Below, piece by piece: positions 55,477 through 64,000 of a stretch of DNA of 64,000 bases. How positions within the stretch are numbered: the stretch's first letter is position 1; the number at the start of each line of letters is the position of its first letter. A program made the position numbers and the translations under genes. Location of the stretch: positions 39,893,000-39,956,999 of the forward strand of contig NC_079515.1 of assembly GCF_000801105.2 (NCBI RefSeq), read 5' to 3'. The notes beneath the pieces are model-generated. The model did no database searches and was not told the DNA's origin. It worked only from the letters and a program-made list of their open reading frames with translations. This DNA comes from Raphanus sativus (taxonomy: Eukaryota; Streptophyta; Magnoliopsida; Brassicales; Brassicaceae).

Positions 55477-56178
55477 AATAGCCAAAGGAAACCTCTATTG
55501 ATGTCACTGTTTTGGGAGCTTGTGGAAGAGCGAGCAGCAGTGAAAAAGTTTTGTCACCAGAGGGGAAGTGAGGGGGTGGAGATTGTGTGAACAAATTCTA
55601 GTATATTTTCTTTGTGACAATCTCTCTGTCTTTTAAGTGGTTCTGAAAAACACATTTCTATTTTTTTTAAGGCGTGGTGATAGTAGTAGCTCCTCTTAAC
55701 ACAACAAACAAAATGTTAAAGTATATAAAATTGCAACTAATTTAAGATTCCTATGGAAGCCATTAGAATTCGTATGAATTACTTGATGCTCATATTGATG
55801 AAGGGTTTCAAGAGAGTAAGAAATGGAGAGTTACATGAATCTCTAACCAGAGATGTCAACAGGCATGGTGAGCTTTTATGAAGCTGCTCACTTTGAGGTT
55901 TGGTCTACTTGATATGTACTTCTAGCATCAATTTTCGCCTGGAAGAACTGCAACTGATTTATTAAATGTTGTATGTGTGTTGTTTATTTACTCGAGCTAC
56001 GAGGCCCTCTCCATGTGCCACATAAGTTTGGAGACGATGGTCTCGTGTTTACACTATCTGCCACTTCACTTGCCAGCTGCCACCTTATTTGAGGTATGAC
56101 CGACAAAAGTGAGGTGATAGTTACCACTTAGGAGACAAGCTACATAAGATTTTGTGAGTGAATTCATTGCAAAATATA
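55477..56178. other. Downstream region of the RETICULATA-related gene
   Basis: 3' UTR (about the first 250 bp) and AT-rich spacer. No further gene recognised. Confidence 0.45.
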
Positions 56179-56438
56179 CTCTATCCGTTTCACAAAGAGT
56201 GTCACTTAAACATTTTTCACATATATTAAGAAATTCATTAAAATACATTTATTTTTTAATTAATATCACATATCTAACAAATAGTATTTTAGATAAATAG
56301 TTTTATTTATAAGATCGATGCATTTTACAATTAATTTTGAGCTGAAAGGTTGTATAAATTGCATTGGTATTGTAGAATGACACTCTTTATGAAACCAGAA
56401 AAATGAATTAAATAACACTTAATATGAAACATATAGAG
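56179..56438. mobile_element. Stowaway-like MITE
   Basis: 260 bp with TA on both sides. Ends are inverted: CTCTATCCGTTTCACAAAGA on the left; the complement of the right end reads CTCTATATGTTTCATATTAA. The CTC...CCGTTTC end is typical of plant Stowaway elements. Confidence 0.7.
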
Positions 56439-57798
56439 TATTTATTAACTCTGAAGTGGTCAAAAGTATTAACAATGGATGTTGCTAGAAAGTTACGGTC
56501 AGGAGTCAATGGGAAATATCATTTTCCATTATGATAATTGATGTTACTTAATACTCCATTATCACATGTAAGTATTTGGTTTTGAATAAATAACCGATGA
56601 ATGATTTGTGGTGGTTAACTCTTTTGTATAAGAAAGCCTCTTTAGTGGAAATTTGTGGAAATTTGAACAAATAACGTAGATGATTTGTGGCGGACTAGGA
56701 AGAATGATACGTGGTGGTCTGGGATGAATGATACGTGGTGGTCTAGCTTTTTTTAATAAAAGAGCCTCTTTAGCAATGTAGAAAATTTAGGATAAATTAT
56801 TCGTGAAATAGGTCGGGGTACGGATCAGATATCCGGATTTTTAAGGTATTTGTGATTTGCTTCTAATATTACGGATATCTAATTTTTTGATTTGCTTTGA
56901 TTCGGAAAATATGGATATTCGGAAAAACGGATATTCGAAAAATAAATAGATATTTGTGGATATTTGCAGGTACTTACGGAAATTTTATTTATTTTGACTA
57001 ATAAAAATAATTTTAAAAATTCGATACAAATTTGTTTTGAAAAATAATTTTTTGCGTAATATAAAAGATAAAAATTAAAAGAAATAGTGATCTACATATT
57101 TGTAAATTTTTAGACTTAATTAACAATTATAATAACACAAAACTTTAAAAAAATTATAATTGTCATAAATATTTTTCTTTCTTTTATGTAATACTTTTAT
57201 ATAAGTAATAATGTAAATAGAATCTATCAAATTATATGTTAGAATAATAATTATATAATTTTATACACTTAGAACTTTAAACATACTTAAAATATGCATG
57301 TATTTATATATTGAAGGATTGGATCGGATATTCGCTTCCCAAAATTTTAATTTTATGGTTTGTTTCGATTTTAACGGATATTGAATTTTAGTATTTGCTT
57401 TACTTTGAAAGTTTATGAATATCCAAAATTTTCGGATCGAATAGCAACGAATACGAATCAAATCAAATTTAACGGATAAAATTCTTAGCTCTACATGGAG
57501 TCAACCTTTTATATTTTAAGACCCAATTTGGCAAATTTTTTTTATAGGAAGCCTCTTTAGTAATGTAGAAAATCATGACACACCACATACGAACAACATA
57601 GCAACAAAGAAAACATCTGGCACTTAAATATTTTATTCTCTTATTATTTTCTTTTGAGTTGAAATTACAACATAAATATTCATTAAGTTTTCATTTTCGA
57701 ATGCAAAATAATAAAAGTCAGTGTGATAACCACAATTTGATGATTCAATGGTAAACTGACTTTGGAATTAGATAAGCAATCCAGATTCAAAAGACATA
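56439..57798. other. Spacer with CGGATAT-type repeats
   Basis: A ~150-bp stretch with GGATATTCGG/ATCCGGAT motifs near 56830-56950 has a partner near 57320-57480, suggesting a diverged inverted-repeat element. No gene. Confidence 0.45.
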
Positions 57799-58051
57799 TT
57801 TCCTCCATTTCAAAATAATCCATGTCTTAGAGAAAAATATTTGTTTTTAAAAAATCTATATTTCATGTAAGTAATAATAGCAAATTATAAACTTCAAAAA
57901 CATTAATTGTAGTTATTGAATTTTAATTGGTTAATAATCATAAAAAATAACTAAACACATAAAACAATACATTTATTATCAAAATATTTCGTATTTTCCT
58001 AAAAATTGTGAAAACTCTTCAACATACATCCTTTTTGAAATACAGGGAGTG
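57799..58051. mobile_element. Stowaway-like MITE
   Basis: 253 bp flanked by TA. Left end TTTCCTCCATTTCAAAATAA, complement of the right end CACTCCCTGTATTTCAAAAA. Non-coding. Confidence 0.65.
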
Positions 58052-58353
58052 TATTACATAATTGAAAATACACATTTGTGAAAAGAGATGTATTTAAAGA
58101 CAATACAATATAATTTTCAGGATGAGAAGATACTTCCTTAGATATGTTTTTGGAAATAGTTAATATTATTAAGGTATCTTTACAATATATTTCAGTTTAT
58201 AATATTTTAAGTATGCAATTTGGACAGCAGAAACATTTTGAGAACTTATTAAAAATGTAGTGTAATTTTAAGAATGATAAGACACATAATTATAAAATGA
58301 TGCATCCTTGCACATTTTTGTAACTTTTAAAAATCAATACAATTTAAAGAATG

Positions 58354-58394
<41 letters not shown>
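58354..58394 (+). repeat. (AT)n microsatellite
   Basis: About twenty AT units in the terpene synthase promoter, 127 bp before the start codon. Confidence 0.9.
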
Positions 58395-58398
<4 letters not shown>

Positions 58399-58462
58399 CA
58401 TCTTTAAAAACAATATAGATTTTTGGATGAAAAACACGTCATAACATATTTTTGAATTCTAT

Positions 58463-58470
58463 TATAAATA
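58463..58470 (+). promoter_or_regulatory. TATA box of the terpene synthase gene
   Basis: TATAAATA 58 bp before the start codon; typical sequence and distance for a short leader. Confidence 0.6.
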
Positions 58471-58520
58471 GATGATAGATTATTCACCGTATTGAGGAAC
58501 TTGTGGTTTTACGAGTGAAT

Positions 58521-60462
58521 ATGGAAGCCATCAAAAGTTTTGGACCTAAACTTGGATCCCAACTCTCTCTTCGTTCTCGTACCAATTTAACTTATGGAAG
58601 CAAACTACCTCGCTTTCCGCTGACATCTTATCCTGATAAGTTTCTTCGTCTGAAGGCAGCTGCTTCTCTGACTTGCGATGATCAGGAACCTAAACTCACA
58701 TTTAAGAAGTTGCCACCTTCTGAATGGGGACATTACTTCCTCAATGTTCCCGTCGATGTCTCAGTGAGTCTATAAATTATTGTATACACACACACACACA
58801 CATATACATATAGATATTTCTTTAGGAGATCAACTCATATGTACATATCTTAATTGTTATAGGAAATGAATGAGCTAGGAAGAGAGATTGAGACACTGAA
58901 GCCAAAAGTGAGAGAAATCTTAATGTCTCATTCCCAAGGCATAGACAAGTCCAAGACTAGAATTATTTTTATATATTTGCTTGTAAGTCTTGGTCTGTCT
59001 TATCTTTTTGAAGATGAAATCGACAAGATTCTTGAACATGATTTCCAAAAGGTAGACGATATGATGACTGATGAAGATGATTTGTACAAAGTTTCCATCA
59101 TTTGTTGGGTTTTCAGAACATACGGTCACAACATGTCATCCGGTAAGGAGTCTTTTAGCTAATAAACCTTAAATCAAAATCAGTGTCTATGGAAAGTGAC
59201 AGAGTGATTTCCTCTGACTGATAGATGTGTTCAAGAGATTTCAAGGGAACAATGGCAAGTTCAAGGCTTCCCTTGTTAGCACTGTGAAAGGTATGATTAG
59301 TTTGTATGAAGCCGCACACTTGAGGACAACAACAGATTACATTCTCGACGAAGCATTGAGCTTTACCTCAAACCACTTGGAGTCTTTAGTTGCACGTGGG
59401 AGTCTCCCGTCTCATATCTCAAGGCATATTCAAAGTACTCTAGATATATCCCAGCACCGGAACTTAGAGATTTTAGTAGCACTGGAGTTTATCCAATTCT
59501 ACGAACAAGAAGATGACCACGACGAGATGCTACTCAAGTTATCAAGAATCAATTTGAAGTTCCTACAGCTCCAATACCTTCAAGAAATCAAAATCCTTAC
59601 AAAGTATACACCTCCTCAGTCATTATAGTATTTTAATCATGCATGAAAGATGTCATTCTAATTTTTTTGAATGCAAGGTGGTACAAGGACCTAGACTTTG
59701 CATCCAACTTGCCACCGTACTTCAGAGACAGACTCGTGGAAATGTATCTCTATACACCAGGGTACTACATTGAGCCACAGTCCTCACGTGCGAGAATTAT
59801 GTTGACTAAGTTCTATGCTGTTGTAACACTTGCTGATGATACGTGCGATAGATATGCATCTATTCCTGACGCTGAGAGCCTTGCCAACAGCTTGGAAAGG
59901 TACAAATATAATAAAAAACTGTTAGCAAAAATTGTATGTGTCAGTTTTCATCTATATATGCCATAATCGATTGCTTGAATCAATATTTCATGACAGATGG
60001 GTTCTTGATGATGTCACGGACAAACAACCAGATTATTTGAAATTCGTACTTAAATTTATATTAGAAACCTTCAAAGAATTTGAAAGGGAATTTGAGTCTT
60101 ACAGCGTGAAAGCTACAATAGAAGAGGTAACCAACCAATCTCCTCTTAGTAACTTGTTTTATAGCATGTTGTAACTTTGTTTTTCTTTTTGTAAAACAAT
60201 TTGGTTGCAGTTTAAGACACTTGCGGCTTCAAATCTAAACCATGCGAAATGGGCACAGACGGGTCATGTGCCTACCTTTGAGGAGTACATGGAGATTGGT
60301 GAGGTTGAGATTGCTGTATATTCAAGTATGGCAGCTGTTTTTATGTGTATGGAACAGACCATTCCTACTCATGAAGCTTATGAGTGGCTCAAAACAAGAC
60401 CAAAATTCTTTCGATCATTTGCCATAAAAGCCCGTTTAATGAACGACATGGCCGGCTTCAAG
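58521..60462 (+). pseudogene. Terpene synthase, TPS-a type, last exon missing from the window
   Basis: Six exons, 58521-58763, 58863-59142, 59225-59603, 59678-59899, 59997-60126 and 60211-60462, give 502 codons in frame with the exon pattern of plant TPS genes. The N-terminus is rich in Ser, Arg and Leu (possible transit peptide), followed by KKLPPSEWGHYF in place of the RR(X)8W motif. RDR (the RxR motif) precedes LADDTCDRYA, the DDxxD magnesium site. The last exon seen ends at LMNDMAGFK, the start of the NSE/DTE metal motif. The final exon (~100 residues, including its Glu ligand) is not found; MITE and copia sequence follow. Six intact exons suggest either a recent break or a final exon more than 3.5 kb away. 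If intact, it would make sesqui- or related terpenes. Confidence 0.75.
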
Positions 60463-61178
60463 GTACAAAGACATGAATCCTTTCTTATATGATCCTGATC
60501 TAATGTCATAAATCACTCAGAATTTAATAGATAGTAGTAGATTTTGGCCTTAGCTTTCACAGCCAAAAATATATTTTTTTCATACAAAGTTTTATTTAAT
60601 AGGAATTATAATTGTACTCAATAGTTTATGTATTTTATTTGTATTTTACTATTCTATAGTCAAATTATAAAAAAGATTTGATTTAATAACATTTAGAAAA
60701 TAGTTACACATAGGAATTTATTTTTGTTAATATATACTCCTTCTGTTTTTTAAAGATGTATGTTTAGGAATTTTTTTTGTTTCAAAAAGATGTATTTTTC
60801 ATATTTTCAATGTAATTTTTGTCAATTAATTATGAATAATTGTGAATCTCAAAAACATTAATTGCATTTCTTGAAATTTTATTAGTTTAGAAATATAGAA
60901 AATATAAAATAACAAAAAACTATGCACTAATAAGTGTGAAAATCTCAAAACATGTATTATTTAAAAACAGAGGGAGTATCTTGTTAACTAGGAAATTGTA
61001 ATTTTGCTGTTTGTTACTGATCTTTAGGAACTAAATTAATTAATAGAATTATTTTGTCAAAATTCTATATTTTTTTAATATTAATATTATAGATATAATT
61101 GGTTGATATCTACTACAAATCTAATTTAATGTGCTAATAATAATGGTTCTACTATGTATTTAATGTTATGTACCAGAT
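60463..61178. other. Region after the last visible terpene synthase exon
   Basis: Contains a Stowaway-like MITE (see entry) and AT-rich sequence; no final exon matching the TPS C-terminus was seen. Confidence 0.55.
60737..60976. mobile_element. Stowaway-like MITE
   Basis: 240 bp flanked by TA. Left end CTCCTTCTGTTTTTTAAAGA, complement of the right end CTCCCTCTGTTTTTAAATAA. Lies in the would-be last intron of the terpene synthase gene. Confidence 0.75.
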
Positions 61179-61355
61179 TGTGATCGATATAACTGGACCG
61201 ACCAGGACCGTACCGACCGCAAGAGATAATGCTTATCAACTGTTGTACTTATCCACTTAGGATAAACACGACCTGATATATATATATATATATACATGTA
61301 AAACCCCTAGTCGAGATTAATAATAGAAGAAACACATTTCCCACTTAGTTTCACA
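61179..61355 (+). repeat. Probable 5' LTR of the copia-like element
   Basis: 177 bp starting TGTGATCGATATAAC and ending TTTCACA; the ends are a 5-bp inverted TGTGA/TCACA. It contains TATATATATA followed by a likely R/U5 segment (AACCCCTAGTCGAGATTA). The second LTR is outside the window, so the borders are not confirmed. Confidence 0.5.
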
Positions 61356-63335
61356 ACATGTTATCAGCACGATACGTTCTTCAAAAAACCCGAACTACCC
61401 AAAACCACCAAAAATCCTAAAAATGGCGCATCTTAAAATCGCTCTATCTCTCCAACCGTAAGTATCCAGACAACGAGCCACATATCAAATCGAAGCTCTC
61501 GACGAAACGAATCCAACGCCGTAAACCTCGTGTCAATCCGATCTCGGACGCTCCCTCACGCTCTGTTTCAATACGCGCCGCCAATAACCCTAAAAACCCT
61601 AATTTTGGCGCAATCTCTTCAATCCTGAAGAACCAGAAAACGAGTAATATATCAAATTGAAGCTCTTGACGAGACGAACAGATCACCATAAACTTTGTGT
61701 CGATCCGATCTTAGACGCGCTTTCACGCTCTATTTCAATAAACGCCGCCAGAAACCCTAAAAACCCTAAAACTCTAATCTCCTCTTTTGTTTTACAATTT
61801 GTGTTTGATCATTATTTTAACTTGTGTTTGAGTGTTTAAGGTCTAACCAAGATCAAACCCTTGATTCATAAATTCCATTCAACCCAATTCGCGATCTGAT
61901 CGTTCCTGCTCTCGGTGGTCCGGTTCTACAAACATCAAAGTTTAGGTAATTAAAATTCTGAAATCTAAAAGAGAATCCATAGTGAATTTGGTTGTATTGA
62001 TAAAGGTTTAAGACTATTAAAATTTGCAAAACCCCAAACCCTAAGATAATAGATCCCAAATCCTTTGAGTAAGTTGGAGCTTTCAAATCCAACAGAGATT
62101 GTTTCTAACAATTAAACTCGAAACCCTAATGGTTTTGAATCTCACAACTTGATCTATTGATCTATAAAGTAACTAAAACCCTAAATATGACCTATTATGT
62201 ATTATGGTCTAAAATTAATTAAAATTCATGATAATCTCCTAAAATCCCCAAAATTAGTTTTCCATCATCAGAATCCAACCCATTGGTCTGAAACTATGTG
62301 GAAAACGATTTTTCGGTTTCTGGTCAGAAATTAACCCCTTCAAATAAATTCCGAAGAATTAATTAAAATTCACCAAAACCCATGATAAATCCTAACTAAG
62401 AAACCATATAAGTAGTTTCTTCAGATTCGTTTTTAATCACATAGTCATAGTGTAAATTTTTCATACCGAAAAACTGCATAAAAAGTGTGCGATTGTTTGA
62501 ATTATTTGAATCACCTAGAAACGATTGTTAGGATCTCATTCTGATTTTGGTTGAATCATTGGAGATTGCTTGAAAAATTTCGGACTTTTCCAGATTGCAA
62601 AGTTGCAAATTTTACTTTTTCAAAACTTTCCGGTTTGTGAAAATTAATTTTTTTTATGGTTTCTGAAAACTTCCATATTAGTTTTAGAATAATGGAAGAT
62701 TGGTAAAACTAGTTTAAAACCATAATTGAACATTTTCCAGTTTGATAGAATGCAAAATTAACTTTTCTAAAAACTTCTGTTTTTGAGAAATTGTCTTTTA
62801 TAAGTTGCTGGAAACTTTTCATTTTTCTTTTGGAAGATTAGAAAAATGCTATAATTGTTAAGATTGATCTGATTTTTTTAAGTCATATAATGGTTTCGAA
62901 AATAATTATTAAAAAATGAAACCATATACTTTCGAAACCCTAAACCCGATTTTCTCTCTCTAGAATCCGATAATATTTTAAATCATCTAGAATCAATTAT
63001 TTGATCTGATTTATTTATTTTTTTCATCTTGATCATGTAGACAATGATTGCTAAGGTTGCATCATAAAATATAATTTTTTAATTGATTGATCATATGAGA
63101 AAATCAGATTGCTAAATTGAAAGAAAAATCGGATTGTATTGCATAAATTTAAAGGTTGAAAGAAACCAAAGCTGCATTGCTATATTAACTAAAATAAATC
63201 GGATTAGATTATATAATTTAGAGGTTGAAAGAAACCAAATCACATTGCATAAATAAAAGGTTGAAAGAAACCAAAATGCATTGTTTGAATCTGATTATAA
63301 GTCAAATAATAAGACTCTAAAATCTATATTTTCAG

Positions 63336-63993
63336 ATGTCAAATTTGGATTATCCAACCCTTAATCTCTCTGGAGATAATTATTTAAAATGAGCCATGAA
63401 CACTGCAATTGTCCTGAAGATAAGAAGACTTGACAGATGTATCGTCAAAGGCGAATATGCAACTGAAAATGAAAATATGGGGCATTAACAATTATTCGCC
63501 AACATCTCACTGAGGATCTCAGAGATCAGTATCTAAATATTGTGAACCCTCTAGACCTTTGGACATAGTTAAAATCCAGATACACAATAGTGTTATTACC
63601 AAAAGCTAGGCATGAGTGGATAAATCTCAGATTTCGGGACTTTAAGTCCGTAGATGAATATAACTCAGCTCTAATCAAAATTGTTTCTAAATTGGAACTA
63701 TGTGGTGAAGAGGTAACAGAGGAAGATTTACTGGAAAAGACATTCCTCGCAGCTGATCTAAGGGATCTATTGTTACAATATACCTACAAAAAAAATGTTT
63801 CACCACTTATACGAATTTGATCTTGTATCTATTACAAGCTGAGAAGAATAATGAGATACTAAAGAAAATCAGTAAGATGAGACTTCCTGAAGCCAATAAG
63901 GTTGGAGAGAATAAGGGTGAATCCAAAGAAGCCACGTCCAGAATAATAAAAGGAGTGGCCGGCTTATACATTGCCTAAGAATTGAGATTTTGA
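63336..63993 (+). pseudogene. Broken gag of a copia-like element
   Basis: The start MSNLDYPTLNLSGDNYLK is typical of Brassicaceae copia gag proteins. A TGA replaces the expected Trp codon directly after it (63390-63392). Several frame breaks follow; a longer intact segment, ARHEWINLRFRDFKSVDEYN to LEKTFLA, lies at ~63590-63760. The region near the window end looks like the Arg/Lys-rich part before the zinc knuckle. Confidence 0.75.
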
Positions 63994-64000
63994 CATTCTG

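Larger units (their letters stand above)
61179..64000 (+). mobile_element. Decayed Ty1/copia-like LTR retrotransposon (5' part)
   Basis: A probable short 5' LTR (61179-61355, TGTGA...TCACA) with a (TA)n TATA region at ~61276 is followed by a primer-binding-like ACATGTTATCAGCACGA. A leader of ~2 kb carries a ~167-bp duplicated segment (61482 and 61649). The gag begins at 63336 (MSNLDYPTLNLSGDNYLK) and has an in-frame TGA right after that point and further frame breaks. The element continues beyond the window, so the 3' LTR is not visible. LTR borders are inferred. Confidence 0.7.

Noticed and set aside
63590..63820. Intact gene for a gag protein
   Set aside because: Only a short open piece of a gag broken by stops and frame changes.

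Overview
The window is nuclear DNA of a plant in the mustard family (Brassicaceae, probably tribe Brassiceae). It has multi-exon genes with GT-AG introns, AT-rich intergenic DNA and plant-type transposons. The first ~27 kb carries genes in the order of the Arabidopsis thaliana At3g01740-At3g02000 interval, as far as I can match them from memory. It is a single contig piece with one 100-N gap (41630-41729).

Gene-rich part (1-26.9 kb). In order: mitochondrial ribosomal protein mL54 (+), a two-exon ankyrin-repeat protein (+), ribosomal protein uL13 (-), ribosome recycling factor (+), a long NT-C2 domain protein (+), an adenylate-kinase-like protein with a degenerate P-loop (-), a calmodulin-like protein (CML40 type, +), a small MGSC-starting protein (+), a DUF946 protein (+), an ACT-repeat protein (ACR6, +) and the floral CC-type glutaredoxin ROXY1 (-). 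Three genes act in organellar translation (mL54, uL13, RRF). Several neighbours expected from the Arabidopsis interval are absent, which fits gene loss after polyploidy. Repeats here are a 1.7-kb Helitron (16.1-17.8 kb), a 0.7-kb fold-back element with telomere-like repeats in its core, and a (CT)61 microsatellite.

Transposon-rich part (26.9-48.9 kb). No clear host gene. It holds two Harbinger-type MITEs, a Sadhu-like retroposon, a minisatellite, a tRNA-derived SINE with a perfect 16-bp target-site duplication, a ~171-bp satellite-like array, an interstitial telomeric block, an unrecognised gene-like remnant with a 184-bp duplication, a degenerate CCTAGGGTT/GGGTCTCGG array running into the gap, and a composite in which a full-length LINE with two intact ORFs sits inside a reverse-oriented Helitron, flanked by a target-site duplication.

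Last part (48.9-64 kb). A RETICULATA-related chloroplast protein gene has a complete 3.74-kb Helitron inside one intron. After a MITE-bearing spacer comes a terpene synthase gene with six good exons. Its last exon is missing from the window; a Stowaway-like MITE and a decayed Ty1/copia element (short LTR, broken gag) follow instead.

The main interest is transposon biology: three related Helitrons with the same 3' hairpin but different 5' ends and contents, an apparently intact LINE with stop-start overlapping ORFs, and genes whose introns or promoters were reshaped by these insertions. No rRNA, tRNA or CRISPR was seen.
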